Below are positions 1-9,102 of a DNA stretch of 14,973 nt, one piece after another. The notes below the pieces were generated by a model that did no database searches, was not told the DNA's origin, and saw only the letters and a program-made list of their open reading frames with translations. Source of the stretch: B18-G4 sp032250805 (GTDB taxonomy: Bacteria > Bacteroidota > Bacteroidia > Bacteroidales > B18-G4); assembly GCA_032250805.1 (NCBI GenBank), contig JAVVEM010000052.1, forward strand, positions 1 to 14,973, written 5' to 3'. The translations under genes were made by a program, and so were the position numbers. The number at the start of each line of letters is the position of its first letter. The stretch's first letter is position 1.

Positions 1-589
1 CCTGCAGTTCCACAGAAGGATCGCCCAGACGTTCGACCGATTCCCTGCACAGCATGAAATTCTTTTCCTCTCGGGACGGATTGGCCACGAAGATCACGTA
101 TTTTCTGTCTGCCGCAAAGCCGAGTTCCCGGCGAAGGATATCCCGAAGGGGTAGGCTGGTGAATTTCTGCAGTTCTACCCCGTTGGGGATCAGGATGGAT
201 TTTTCAAGTCCAATCTGTTCCTTCATTCTTTCCGATTTTACGATCACGGCCTTCCAGTGGTATTTGGCCAGGAATCTAACAAGTACATATTTCAGGGTAC
301 CTTTCCGGAAGGTGCCCATAAGCGAGACCACAATATTTTTTTTGAAGGGGGCGGCTATTGTAACCAGGAAGCCACTCAACGAATAATGGGCATGGATGAT
401 GTCGTAACGTTTTTTCCTGATCATGCTGTTCAGGCGGGGAATATTTCTGATATATCCCCATCCTCCTTTCCCGGCTACAGGGAAATAATCAATGTTAACT
501 TGCTGTCGTTGAAGCGAAGCTCCCTGGTTTTGCACCACCTGTGAGATACCTGAACGTTTGTTGCCACTGCTGACGAACAGTACTTTCAT
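1..589 (-). CDS. Glycosyltransferase family 4, N-terminal half (runs off left edge)
   Basis: I translated the minus strand from the ATG at 589-587 and it stays open for 196 codons to the window edge. The protein starts MKVLFVSSGNKRSGIS, a typical GT4 (GT-B fold) first strand and loop. DIIHAHYSLSGF (about residues 63-74) matches the family's conserved 'HaH' region. VKSERMKEQIG (117-127) and ILIPNGVELQKF (132-143) are the standard interdomain segments, and the C-terminal Rossmann domain begins at about 163 (YVIFVANPSREEKNF). The nucleotide-sugar-binding EX7E motif would lie beyond the edge, so donor type cannot be judged. It should act in the cytoplasm on a nucleotide-sugar donor to extend a lipid-linked glycan. 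The ATG lies 10 bp after the stop of the upstream membrane protein, so it is probably in the same operon. Confidence 0.9.
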   Translation of the reverse strand, partial: MKVLFVSSGNKRSGISQVVQNQGASLQRQQVNIDYFPVAGKGGWGYIRNIPRLNSMIRKKRYDIIHAHYSLSGFLVTIAAPFKKNIVVSLMGTFRKGTLKYVLVRFLAKYHWKAVIVKSERMKEQIGLEKSILIPNGVELQKFTSLPLRDILRRELGFAADRKYVIFVANPSREEKNFMLCRESVERLGDPSVELQ

Positions 590-599
590 GGATTGCTTG

Positions 600-2006
600 T
601 TAAATCCCTCCCCTCCCGGCCAGTTTGAAAACATTCCAGGCAATGACCACAAGGACCATTAATGCCAGATAGGGAATATAGAATCGTTGATTCTTAAAGT
701 TCACTCGGGTAATGCCGTAAGCCGCCAGGATGATGAGGAAAGGCAGGGCAGGCAGGTGAAACCGTTCTGAGAGGGCAAATGAACTTTGCGCCAAAATGGC
801 CAGGTAAGCCAGCAGGAAGGAGAGGATCAAAATATACTTGCGCAGTTGTCTTTTCCGGATGAAACTAATAAGGCTGATGACAACAAAAAAGGCCAGCACG
901 TTCTTAACAAAATACCCCCCTGAAAGCATCATCTGCGTTTGCTGGGTGGAGATATTTACAAAAGTAGGAAATGGGGCCACGAACATGGCCGGAGCAAACA
1001 CCACTGATGAGCCATAGGTAGCTAATCTGTTCCCGCCTTCCCGTTTTGCCTTGAATTCCATGTTGGCTTCCTGTGCATCAATGTTGTCGAGCAGGTATTC
1101 AAACTCAGCCTGTATGCGGTACGAAAATGTGAACCATACGGTTATCACGACCCATAATCCAATAATCGATCGTTGCAGCCAGCTTGCTCCCGGCCGTCGA
1201 ATGAAAAGCACCATGCTGAAAAGGGCAAAGAGCATGCTGGCCAGCAGCACCGTGCGAAAGAAGAACATGGCCGCCCCCAGGGCAGCTACAACAAACAGGT
1301 CAGCCACACGGATCTTCCTTCTCAGCAGCAGATCCGCCCTTTCCATAAAAGCCACCAGCAGGAACACCATCAGCGTTTCCTTAAGGTGGATGCCGCAATA
1401 ATAAATGAGATTGGGCATGAGCATCATCATGATGCCGGCCAGGCGGCCGGCAGCCTCTCCGAAATTACGGCCAGCCAGGCGGTACACCAGCACTACAGTC
1501 CATGCTCCCATCAAGGCATTGAGAAGGCGGGGGATAATTACATGATCGCCAAAAACAAAATAGATCAGCGACAGATAAAATGGAAATCCACTATCGGAAA
1601 GCCCCAGTCCCCATAATCCAGATCCCAGGTTATTGTAACCATGAAGAAGCACACTTATGGCTGCGTTGTGATACATTATCGAATCACCCGCGTCGTACTC
1701 AAAAGGGTTACCTGTCATTTGCATATAGAAAAAATAGCTAAAAACTATCCACACCAGCCTTATGAAGAGAGCAAAGGCAAAAAGTTTCCTTGAAAAGGTT
1801 TTGACTCCCAGGACTGACCAATTTTTAGAAAATGAGCTGAAAAACATGAAAAAGCCTACAAGGATGATGATCGCAAATACCATCCATTGCAAGGGTAGCG
1901 ATCTGGAAAAGAACAATCCCGTACAAGCCAATAATGCGACGAAAAAGGCCAGAATAGCCTTGTTCCTGAATGTTTTCGGAAAGTATGTCAGTCCGGGGCT
2001 TTGCAT
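600..2006 (-). CDS. Polytopic GT-C-type glycosyltransferase (GT39/ArnT-like), 468 aa
   Basis: This is an integral membrane protein with roughly a dozen hydrophobic segments. The first three are at about residues 17-33, 40-57 and 73-95. A periplasmic loop follows with an acidic motif, EYDAGDSIMYHN (103-114); D105 or D108 is the likely GT-C catalytic acid. Next comes SGFPFYLSLIYFVFG, the PMT_2/GT39-like region, and a LIYYCGIHLKE segment after the next helices. Known GT-C enzymes of this type use polyprenyl-phosphate sugars as donors on the outer face of the inner membrane. The start is the ATG at 2006-2004, 27 bp after the preceding GT4 stop, and no better upstream start is apparent. Substrate is unknown. 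A Wzy-like polymerase or ligase role cannot be excluded from sequence alone, but the loop acid and helix layout favour a transferase. Confidence 0.75.
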   Translation of the reverse strand: MQSPGLTYFPKTFRNKAILAFFVALLACTGLFFSRSLPLQWMVFAIIILVGFFMFFSSFSKNWSVLGVKTFSRKLFAFALFIRLVWIVFSYFFYMQMTGNPFEYDAGDSIMYHNAAISVLLHGYNNLGSGLWGLGLSDSGFPFYLSLIYFVFGDHVIIPRLLNALMGAWTVVLVYRLAGRNFGEAAGRLAGIMMMLMPNLIYYCGIHLKETLMVFLLVAFMERADLLLRRKIRVADLFVVAALGAAMFFFRTVLLASMLFALFSMVLFIRRPGASWLQRSIIGLWVVITVWFTFSYRIQAEFEYLLDNIDAQEANMEFKAKREGGNRLATYGSSVVFAPAMFVAPFPTFVNISTQQTQMMLSGGYFVKNVLAFFVVISLISFIRKRQLRKYILILSFLLAYLAILAQSSFALSERFHLPALPFLIILAAYGITRVNFKNQRFYIPYLALMVLVVIAWNVFKLAGRGGI

Positions 2007-2033
2007 CGCACTTTGTTAAATTCACGGGTATTG

Positions 2034-3140
2034 TTAACAGATATTCTCATAGGTCGTTTTTAGCTTCTGGAGATAGGTGTGAATATCATACAGCTTGCTG
2101 ATAATGTGCTTTTGTTCAAGTGCCTTTTGCTTGTATTTATAACTATTATTTACAAAAGCAAGCAGTTTTTGAAGCAAGTCAGCGGTATCGCCTGACTTAT
2201 ATACAAGGGCATGGTGGCCGTTGTCAGTCACTTCGAGCATCACTTTCCAATCGTTCACTATCACAGGCGTTCCACTTATCAGAGCTTCTACTACGGCGAT
2301 GCCGAAAGTATCATGCCTGGAAGAATATACAAATGCGTTTATTTGCTGAAGCAACGAAGGTACATCCTCCCTGGTTCCCAGGAAAAAAACCTGCTGGTCA
2401 AGGGCATGTTCGCGGCAATAGTCAACGCAACGATCATATAACGAAGGATCATGTGCCTGCCGGGCTCCTATAAAGATGAAACTAAAATCGATTTGCTCAT
2501 CTTTAAGCAATTTCAGGGCATGACAAATTGTTAACTGGTCTCGTCCAGAATTGAAGTTGCCCACGCTGCCAAGCAGGAGCTGGTTTGCTGGCAATCTGAG
2601 TTCATCACGGATGTCGCTGCTGATTGGTCTGGCGAATTTCCCGGTATCGACACTGTTGTAAATAATTTTACACCTGTTTTCAGGGAAGGAATAATATGTA
2701 TTTCTGTAATGCTCCTTCTGGACTTTGCTCACGAATAACAGCATATCGGATTTTTTGAGCAGGTACCTGAGCATGATGCGATACCACCAGGGCTTTTGCA
2801 GGCTGAAACCATGCAGGGTCATGACCAGCTTTGTCTTTGTGAATATGCAGGCCATCTTGGCATAAAACCCATCCACCGGATGCTGTGCATGTATCAGTAA
2901 AACATGGTTTTTTATAATTATTCTCCGAAGGTAAAAGAGATAACATAGATCAAACATATGTTTGGGCCGTATTTGAAGGAGCGGCCAACCGGTATTCAGA
3001 AAATCTTCATACAGATCCCCCTTATTGCGGTGTATTCCCAATATTTCGAGTCTTGCCTCCTTTGCATTGCGAAACAGATCCAGCATCAGGACCTCGGCAC
3101 CGCCCCGGTTGAGGGAGCCCATCATGTAGGCGATTTTCAT
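2034..3140 (-). CDS. Glycosyltransferase family 4, 368 aa
   Basis: This is a full-length GT-B-fold GT4 enzyme. The N-terminal loop has the family motif NRGGAEVLML (residues 11-20). LLIHAQHPVDG (81-91) and LHGF (109-112) are the N-domain acceptor-side landmarks. IIYNSVDTGKF (159-169) marks the interdomain link, LLGSVGNFNSGRDQ (189-202) starts the donor-binding domain, and FVYSSRHDTFGIAVVEALISGTPVIV (two pieces, about 270-295) holds the donor-binding motif. There the usual EX7E reads D277-x7-E285, so the first Glu is Asp. It is probably a cytoplasmic enzyme adding one sugar from a nucleotide-sugar to the lipid-linked repeat unit; the sugar cannot be named. Its ATG overlaps the stop of the preceding GT2 gene by 4 bp (ATGA), which implies translational coupling. 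Confidence 0.9.
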   Translation of the reverse strand: MKIAYMMGSLNRGGAEVLMLDLFRNAKEARLEILGIHRNKGDLYEDFLNTGWPLLQIRPKHMFDLCYLFYLRRIIIKNHVLLIHAQHPVDGFYAKMACIFTKTKLVMTLHGFSLQKPWWYRIMLRYLLKKSDMLLFVSKVQKEHYRNTYYSFPENRCKIIYNSVDTGKFARPISSDIRDELRLPANQLLLGSVGNFNSGRDQLTICHALKLLKDEQIDFSFIFIGARQAHDPSLYDRCVDYCREHALDQQVFFLGTREDVPSLLQQINAFVYSSRHDTFGIAVVEALISGTPVIVNDWKVMLEVTDNGHHALVYKSGDTADLLQKLLAFVNNSYKYKQKALEQKHIISKLYDIHTYLQKLKTTYENIC

Positions 3141-4087
3141 TCGCTCGGTTTGATTTTAATAAGTTTTGTTTTGGCCGCCGAGCCCAGCTTTTTTAAGGCA
3201 AACCAACTTCTGACCATCCACAGGGGAGCCTGGTATTTCAGTTTCCAGTGCAGGGGCTGGCTGTCAAAGTCGATTTTGTTCAGTTCTTTACGGTAATCCT
3301 CCGGGTAAGCCCTGCTGAGGCGGTAACGCAGCAGGGCGTTCAGCCTCATCTTGTCTAGCAGGGTTTTCAGGGCCGTTTCGGCCGCTTTCAGGCCATCGAG
3401 GTTGAAAATGTAATGATGCCGGGGTTCCCACAGCCGCTGCCCGCCCACCGCACGCTGCTGCACATCCACATCCTGGTTGTAATATACCAGGGGCTTGTTG
3501 AGATAAGCCATTTTGTATTTGAGTGCGATATGGAGCCAGAGATAGAAGTCCTCGCCGAATTTGAGTATATGATTAAATCCACCAACCTGCTCAAAAGAAT
3601 CTTTCCTGATGATAAAGGAAGAAGAAGTTATTGGCATCCACATGGTTCTGGCGTAAACCTTAAAATAGTCGATATAACCATCCTTAAAGCCTTTATCCAG
3701 ACCGATGTTTGCTTCAATATTTCTGCCATGTTTAACTTTATAATACTTGGCAGCCCATAGCGCAGCATCAGGATATTTTTTAATCAGGCTAAACATTGAT
3801 TGCAGGTAGTTTTCATCCCACCAGTCGTCGGCATCAAGAAAAGCAATGTAGTCATATTTGGCTGCTTTCACGCCATTGTTGCGGGCTGTAGATACCCCGG
3901 CATTATCTTGCCGGATCAGGTGAATGCGGAGATCGATAAATTTTTCAACAACCTCTGTTCCCCCGTCGGTGCTGCCATCATCCACAATGATGAGTTCGAA
4001 AGCGTTGAATTGCTGGCCGAGCACTGATTTTATGGCTTTGCCGATATATGGTGCCTTGTTATAGAGGGGGATGACGACGGAGAACAT
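3137..4087 (-). CDS. Glycosyltransferase family 2 (GT-A), 316 aa
   Basis: This is a soluble GT-A glycosyltransferase. The N-terminus FSVVIPLYNKAPYI is the canonical GT2 opening. The nucleotide-binding acids are in IIVDDGSTD (D36-D37), and the metal-binding DXD is D85-A86-D87 in AFLDADDWW. The candidate catalytic base lies in FGEDFYLWL (E179-D180). The remainder (about 200-316) is a variable C-terminal region without obvious membrane segments. The length is usual for polysaccharide-cluster GT2s. Its start overlaps the preceding GT2 stop by one base (TAATG), and its stop overlaps the following GT4 start by four bases (ATGA), so it sits in the middle of a coupled run. Donor and acceptor are unknown. 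Confidence 0.92.
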   Translation of the reverse strand: MFSVVIPLYNKAPYIGKAIKSVLGQQFNAFELIIVDDGSTDGGTEVVEKFIDLRIHLIRQDNAGVSTARNNGVKAAKYDYIAFLDADDWWDENYLQSMFSLIKKYPDAALWAAKYYKVKHGRNIEANIGLDKGFKDGYIDYFKVYARTMWMPITSSSFIIRKDSFEQVGGFNHILKFGEDFYLWLHIALKYKMAYLNKPLVYYNQDVDVQQRAVGGQRLWEPRHHYIFNLDGLKAAETALKTLLDKMRLNALLRYRLSRAYPEDYRKELNKIDFDSQPLHWKLKYQAPLWMVRSWFALKKLGSAAKTKLIKIKPSE

Positions 4088-5052
4088 TAATGTATTCGTT
4101 TTACAATTCTCATATAAAAACGGTATATTGTAGGATTAATCCAGATGAGCAAGTACAGGAAGCGGTGCCTGGGTGTAAAGCAGGCCCGCCTGAAATATTT
4201 TTTGTTGATCATGTCTGTGACCTCCTGCTGCCGCCTGCCGATGGCTTTCTTCACCCTGATGCCGTAAAGACCAATATAATCGGAGGCTATGATCCTTGCG
4301 ATCCGGCTGATGTCGAGGTCCTTTTTAGTGAGGAAAAGATTTCCCAGGTTATTGGCCACTTCGCATTTGTCGATCACTTGCTTTAGGCTGAATTCCTGCA
4401 TTTTCGACCCGGGCCTTATCCGGTATACATAAAGGGGATCGGCTATCTCGGCCACCTTCAGGGCATGGAAGAAGATTTGCGGCGTATAGAGGTTATCCTC
4501 GTGCAGGATGCCGGGGTGGAAAAACAATCCGTGATCCAGGATGAAGGCTCGTCGGTAAGCCCTAATCACAACGCATACGAAATGGAACAACCGCGGCCGC
4601 ATCACGTGCCGGTTGTAATATACCCATCCCCTCATTACGGCCACATTTTCTCCCTTGTCGGTTTGTGTGCTTCCAGCAGCTTCGTGATACAACCTACCGT
4701 TGAAGGACAGGACATCCAACGGATCATTTTGCAATCGTTCATGGATGGTGGTGAGGCAACCGTCTTCTAACCAGTCGTCGCTGTCGACGAACAACAAGTA
4801 TTCCCCCAGGGCCATCCTGATGCCTTCGTTGCGGGCTGCTGCCGTTCCGCTGTTGGCCATGCTCACAATTTTCATAACGGCATATTGACTCGCGTAGTTT
4901 TCCAGTATGTTTGCTGAGTCGTCAGTGGAACCGTCGTTAATACAGATTACTTCAATCTCCCGGAAACCCTGGCCCAGGATCGAATCCAGACATTTTTCCA
5001 GGTAGGCTGCGACATTATATACCGGAATGATAATGGAGAAAAAAGGTTGCAC
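4087..5052 (-). CDS. Glycosyltransferase family 2 (GT-A), 321 aa, GTG start
   Basis: This is a GT-A enzyme opening with FFSIIIPVYNVAAYLEKCLDS. CINDGSTDD (N39-D40) is the nucleotide-binding region, FVDSDDW holds the DXD at D90-S91-D92, and LHEDNLYTPQ (H184-E185-D186) is the likely catalytic-base region. The start is a GTG at 5052-5050: the stop of the preceding gene (TAG, 5058-5056) lies two codons upstream in the same frame, and the conserved SIIIPVYN strand begins only six residues in, so no ATG can serve. The gap to the preceding gene is 3 bp, which suggests start by re-initiation. Residues 140-200 resemble the capsular/EPS GT2 group seen widely in Bacteroidota and Firmicutes. Sugar specificity cannot be inferred. 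Confidence 0.92.
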   Translation of the reverse strand: MQPFFSIIIPVYNVAAYLEKCLDSILGQGFREIEVICINDGSTDDSANILENYASQYAVMKIVSMANSGTAAARNEGIRMALGEYLLFVDSDDWLEDGCLTTIHERLQNDPLDVLSFNGRLYHEAAGSTQTDKGENVAVMRGWVYYNRHVMRPRLFHFVCVVIRAYRRAFILDHGLFFHPGILHEDNLYTPQIFFHALKVAEIADPLYVYRIRPGSKMQEFSLKQVIDKCEVANNLGNLFLTKKDLDISRIARIIASDYIGLYGIRVKKAIGRRQQEVTDMINKKYFRRACFTPRHRFLYLLIWINPTIYRFYMRIVKRIH

Positions 5053-5055
5053 GGA

Positions 5056-6087
5056 CTACATTGATAAGCTTTTTAACAGTATTTTAAGATTTTGTTTAGG
5101 GCTCAGGCTGATGGCTAAACCTGACCCCAAGTATTTTATTAAGTTTTTAAGGTTATAATTTTTATTCGCAAAGTAATGTTGGTGCACCCATCGGAGGACA
5201 ACCTGCTTGAATTGATTTTTTAGCATGTGCTTCAATGCCTTTTCAGAAAAATTTCCAGTTTGCTGATTGGCTGCCATTAGGCGCTCAATCCACAGGCGGT
5301 AGTCCTTTAAATCTGCCTTTATTTCTATTTTTCCCGGGACAAACTTTTCAAGATGGTATTGCTTGTTTTTATCGCTAAAACCTGTATACAACCAGTCAAG
5401 CATTTCCAGCCTGATCTTATCGGTCTGTGCTTTTTGCCAGCGATCGTTTACGGTTGATATTTGTGCAGGGTGTTCGCGGTAGTAGAGCAATACTTCAGGG
5501 ATGTTATGGAGCCTACCGGATTTTGCCGCCATGACCCAGATCTTGTAATCCTCAGCCGGAAATGTTTCCTGTAGATATCTTAACTTTTCCTTTCTCAGGT
5601 AGCTGTTTCGGAAAAAAACGCTGGGATGACAAATAACTGAACCGAATATCAGGCTAGCCTTTATGGCTTCATGTTCAACCGGCAGCATATGGGTCGTATC
5701 TTTTGCACCGAAGCATTTGTAGGAGGTACCACAAACAGTCACTTCTGGATGTGTTTCAAGAAAATTCACCTGTTTCTCAAATCTTTCCGGGTGGCAAACA
5801 TCATCAGCATCCATGCGGGCGATGTACTTCCCTCCAGCAATTGCAAGGCCCCTGTTCAGGGCTTCGACAAGGCCCAGGTTCTTTTCGTTCGCTATGTATC
5901 TTACCCTGCTGTCTTTCCGGGCATATTCGCGGATGATAGCTTCCGTACCGTCAGTGGAGCCGTCGTTGATCGCCAGGAACTCGAAATCGATGTAGGTTTG
6001 CTTCAATACACTTTCAATCGCCTCTGTCAGGTACTTTTCGCCGTTGTAAACGGGCATCAGCACAGAAACGGCGCAGGGATTTATCAT
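5056..6087 (-). CDS. Glycosyltransferase family 2 (GT-A), 343 aa
   Basis: This is a GT-A enzyme with the GT2 opening SVLMPVYNGEKYLTEAIESV (residues 8-27). AINDGSTDGTEAI (39-51) binds nucleotide. The DXD region is ARMDADD (90-96), with 'HPERFEKQ' after it as is common in this subgroup. SVICHPSVFFR and FPAEDYKIWV in the second half are the acceptor-side and catalytic-base (ED) regions. The C-terminal 100 residues are Lys/Asn-rich and variable, with no membrane segment. The start is the ATG at 6087-6085; it overlaps the stop of the preceding membrane protein by 4 bp (ATGA). It is probably a cytoplasmic repeat-unit transferase; its sugar is unknown. Confidence 0.92.
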   Translation of the reverse strand: MINPCAVSVLMPVYNGEKYLTEAIESVLKQTYIDFEFLAINDGSTDGTEAIIREYARKDSRVRYIANEKNLGLVEALNRGLAIAGGKYIARMDADDVCHPERFEKQVNFLETHPEVTVCGTSYKCFGAKDTTHMLPVEHEAIKASLIFGSVICHPSVFFRNSYLRKEKLRYLQETFPAEDYKIWVMAAKSGRLHNIPEVLLYYREHPAQISTVNDRWQKAQTDKIRLEMLDWLYTGFSDKNKQYHLEKFVPGKIEIKADLKDYRLWIERLMAANQQTGNFSEKALKHMLKNQFKQVVLRWVHQHYFANKNYNLKNLIKYLGSGLAISLSPKQNLKILLKSLSM

Positions 6088-7541
6088 TCCGAATAATTAT
6101 TTTGTGCTGGTAATGAAGAGTGCCTGAAGATATTGTAACCTTCAACCTGTCTCCAATATTCGTAGGACTGCATGGCAGATTCTTCAGTAATGATTATATG
6201 CCTGTCAAGGATGGGGTAATCCAAATACAGCCAAGTATCCTCCACTAGCACATATTCTGCATGGTTGAGAATATCCACGAGGTCGTCATAACTCAGGGCG
6301 TTATTGAATGCGAAGCCATATTTTTCAGGCACTGCGGGACTGAAATGGCAGAGGTAATAGAGTTTCACATTGTTGAAAAGATAGACTCTTGCTCCTGCCG
6401 GTATGATCGTATTGATCTTTTGGGCAAGTTCAATGTCAGCCTTTAAACCTGATCGCTTTGATAAGAGCAAGCTACGGGTCCGTGGAGAAATACTGAATTC
6501 ATTCATTAAAAGAGAAGCCAACAGCATCAGCAAAACCCATCCTTTTTTCTTTTCCATGTATAGCGCAGCCATCACTACTCCTGTGAGCAGCAGACCCGGG
6601 AGCAGAAGGATATAGTAGTGGGCATATTGTTGGAAGTACAATTGCACGGAGAACAGTAGCAAAAGGAAAAGGTAAGCCATAACATGCGGTTGGGTTTTGA
6701 ATAGCTTTTTGCTTACCGGGGGGATTAGCAGGAGCATGAGGTAAGGGGCGATGGCCAGGTATTTCAACATCCCCTGCAGCATGACCATACCATCCTTTTC
6801 GCCGTAAAGGCCCAGACGTCCGCCCGCAAAGAAATCGTAAGGCACACCATAGGCAAGCTGAAAAAGCAGCATGAACAGCAGCAGTCCCCCCAGCATGCCG
6901 GCGGCGAACAACAGCCCCCTTCCGAACCATTTTTTGAATGATGCATGTCCGTCGATCAGGATCATCAGGAAGATGATGCCTGCATAGGCCAGGCCGTATT
7001 GTTTCGACATAAAGGCCATAAAAGTAAAGGATCCTGAGAGTAAAAGCGCCCATACCCTGTGCTGTTCCATCCTAAGGTACACCCATATGGCCAGCAGCCC
7101 CCAGAAGTTCACAAAGGGTTCAAGGATGAAATATTCGCCCTCAAGTTTCATCGAGAGGAAGAGGTATAGCAGGGCTGCAAATATCCGGATGAAACGGTTA
7201 GTGGCATACTTTCCCGCGACCTGGTACAGCAGAATGGCATTCAGCACCTGGATGAGGAACATGTAGCCCAGGAAGAGCTCATAAGCAATGGCCTTGCCCA
7301 CCAATAACTTTAAGGGCAGGAGCATGTAAAACACAAGAGGAGAATAAAGAATTCTAAGATCATACTCAGGAATAGCACCGTCGGCCAGGCATTCAGTCAC
7401 TCTGAGGTAGTAACTTGCATCCACACCCATGTTTGGATAGATCAAGGCATTTGTGTATATTCCGGCAATGATCACCCCCAACAGCAGGTTGAAATAATCC
7501 AAAATCCGAAGCTGCTTAAAATAAAATTGAAGCCTTTTCAT
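6084..7541 (-). CDS. Polytopic GT-C-type glycosyltransferase (GT39-like), 485 aa
   Basis: This membrane protein has about 11-12 hydrophobic segments. After the first helix (about residues 17-33) comes a short external loop, MGVDASYYLRVTE (38-50), whose D41 matches the usual position of the GT-C catalytic acid. A second loop reads GAIPEYDLRILYSPLVFY. MSKQYGLAYAG, between middle helices, is a motif I know from Bacteroidota GT39-like proteins. The last 120 residues are mostly soluble and probably periplasmic. Such enzymes transfer a sugar from a polyprenyl-phosphate carrier to a glycan or lipid outside the cytoplasm. Its ATG overlaps the flippase stop by 4 bp, and its stop overlaps the following GT2 start by 4 bp. 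The substrate is unknown. A Wzy polymerase is a less likely alternative. Confidence 0.75.
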   Translation of the reverse strand: MKRLQFYFKQLRILDYFNLLLGVIIAGIYTNALIYPNMGVDASYYLRVTECLADGAIPEYDLRILYSPLVFYMLLPLKLLVGKAIAYELFLGYMFLIQVLNAILLYQVAGKYATNRFIRIFAALLYLFLSMKLEGEYFILEPFVNFWGLLAIWVYLRMEQHRVWALLLSGSFTFMAFMSKQYGLAYAGIIFLMILIDGHASFKKWFGRGLLFAAGMLGGLLLFMLLFQLAYGVPYDFFAGGRLGLYGEKDGMVMLQGMLKYLAIAPYLMLLLIPPVSKKLFKTQPHVMAYLFLLLLFSVQLYFQQYAHYYILLLPGLLLTGVVMAALYMEKKKGWVLLMLLASLLMNEFSISPRTRSLLLSKRSGLKADIELAQKINTIIPAGARVYLFNNVKLYYLCHFSPAVPEKYGFAFNNALSYDDLVDILNHAEYVLVEDTWLYLDYPILDRHIIITEESAMQSYEYWRQVEGYNIFRHSSLPAQNNYSE

Positions 7542-9091
7542 CTGAAATTTTCTAATTTCGATATAAATATCGGCCTTAGCCTATGATAAAAATCCTTCAT
7601 CCCCGGTGCTGAGAAATAAAGCATAACAGCATAGAGGATGGTGAACGGGATGCTCAGGCAAAGGGCCAGGAATAGCCATTTCAGGTATGTATCCGGTTCA
7701 GGCAACCAACCAGAGTGGATCCATGGATAAAACAATGCCCAGCAAGCTATCAGTAAGAATATATATATGCCAGTGTATTTCCAGAAAGGCCAAAATTTTT
7801 CTTTGAACCCTTCCCGATACAGAAAAAACGGTTTCCATAATACTACGATAAGCATGGAGCTGATTGCCATCCCTAAAACCACTCCAAGCAAACCATAAAA
7901 ATATCCCACCCCGATGGCAATGCCAATGTTGATGGCTGCCTCTGTCCAGGGTGCCCATACATCCCTGAAGATCCCATAGCCGTTGATGAAAAAATTGATC
8001 GTCTGGCGTGTGATTCTTACATAGACATTAAAGAGCATGATAATAAAAACAGCCTTTTCAAGTATAAACTCGGCCCCCAGCCATAGGGTGATGAAGGGTT
8101 CGGTAAGGTAGTAGAGCGAAAAAACCAGCGAGCCCGCTATCCAGTAGAACATGGCATTGAACTCCCAAAACACTTTTTTTATCTTCCCGGCATCTTTTTC
8201 GGCGATCACATGGCCTACTCCGGCCAGATTCGAACCCAGGGTTGACGAAACCAGGGTGGTGATCTTTGTGAAAATAATGGTGTAGTTGGTATAATAAGTC
8301 ACCATGCTCAGGCTGGTGAGGGCGAAAACCAGGATGTTGCCCGTTTGGTAAAGGGCGAACTCGGCAATTTTGTGCACAAACAACTGCTTTACCTTAAGGA
8401 TAATATCCTTGTATTTTACGAACAGGGCTCTTCCTTCACCCAGGTTGGTGGTGAGCCATGGATATTCCTTCACTGCTTTACGGTTCAGCATAAAGCGGAT
8501 GATAAGGCCGAAGCTCAGTTCAATGCCCAGCCACACCAGGTAATCGGGGGCAATATATTTCACATACAGGATCTGCAGAGTGATCTTCAGTATGTTCAGC
8601 CAGTTGGTGATCCTGGTCAGCATGTATTGCCTCTGGTCGGCCACCAGCAGCACCTGCTTGTAATTATTGAAATAGCTCACCAGGGTGGTGGCCAGGAAGG
8701 TAAAGTAGGCAGCATAGAGGATAAGCAGCGAAAGTTCGGTCCTGGAAAAGATCTGTGGAAGGAAAATGGACAGGATGACCCCGGCCGCCAGGATGAACAG
8801 GCCGATGATGCGGTAAAAAAAGCCAAAAAGAGAAATGATCTCATTAATCTTAACTTTTTCGTCTTTTACCAGGGGACTATACAGAGAGGTGGCCACCGCT
8901 GTGTATACTCCCAGTTCGGCCAGGTTCAGAAAACCCAGGATGTTGCGCATGGTGGCGCTGAGGCCCACCAGCTCGGTGCCCAGGGTATCGATAAATACCT
9001 TGCGCGAAATGAAAGCCAGCACAAGGGCCATGAAGTAGAAGAAAAATGCTACCCTGGCGTTTTTGAGGCTTTTATGTAGACGGCTGGTCAA
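7538..9091 (-). CDS. wzx: Wzx-type polysaccharide flippase (MOP superfamily), 517 aa, TTG start
   Basis: This hydrophobic protein has about 12-14 membrane segments and the N-terminal signature of Wzx/MurJ-like exporters: NARVAFFFYFMALVLAF, RKVFIDTLGTELVGLSA, then LGFLNLAELGVYTAV (residues about 11-66). In Wzx proteins these elements form the first helices lining the substrate cavity. It should flip an undecaprenyl-PP-linked oligosaccharide across the inner membrane. The start is a TTG at 9091-9089: an in-frame stop lies at 9098-9100, and the first internal Met (about residue 22) would remove part of helix 1. No clear ribosome-binding site is visible. It is the first gene after the 87-bp repeat-bearing gap, and its stop overlaps the following gene by 4 bp. 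The length is slightly above the usual 400-500 residues. Confidence 0.88.
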   Translation of the reverse strand: MTSRLHKSLKNARVAFFFYFMALVLAFISRKVFIDTLGTELVGLSATMRNILGFLNLAELGVYTAVATSLYSPLVKDEKVKINEIISLFGFFYRIIGLFILAAGVILSIFLPQIFSRTELSLLILYAAYFTFLATTLVSYFNNYKQVLLVADQRQYMLTRITNWLNILKITLQILYVKYIAPDYLVWLGIELSFGLIIRFMLNRKAVKEYPWLTTNLGEGRALFVKYKDIILKVKQLFVHKIAEFALYQTGNILVFALTSLSMVTYYTNYTIIFTKITTLVSSTLGSNLAGVGHVIAEKDAGKIKKVFWEFNAMFYWIAGSLVFSLYYLTEPFITLWLGAEFILEKAVFIIMLFNVYVRITRQTINFFINGYGIFRDVWAPWTEAAINIGIAIGVGYFYGLLGVVLGMAISSMLIVVLWKPFFLYREGFKEKFWPFWKYTGIYIFLLIACWALFYPWIHSGWLPEPDTYLKWLFLALCLSIPFTILYAVMLYFSAPGMKDFYHRLRPIFISKLENFR

Positions 9092-9102
9092 GATTAGCTA
9101 TT

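Noticed and set aside
1173..1616. A 147-codon plus-strand open frame
   Set aside because: It is antisense to the 468-residue membrane protein and has a His/Gln-rich, low-complexity product.
6499..7053. A 184-codon minus-strand open frame in another phase
   Set aside because: It lies wholly inside the 485-residue GT-C gene, which has coherent membrane topology and family motifs; the alternative product looks random.
8345..9079. A 244-codon open frame on the plus strand
   Set aside because: It is antisense to wzx. Its product is rich in Gln, His and Gly with no domain, as expected from the complement of a hydrophobic membrane protein.
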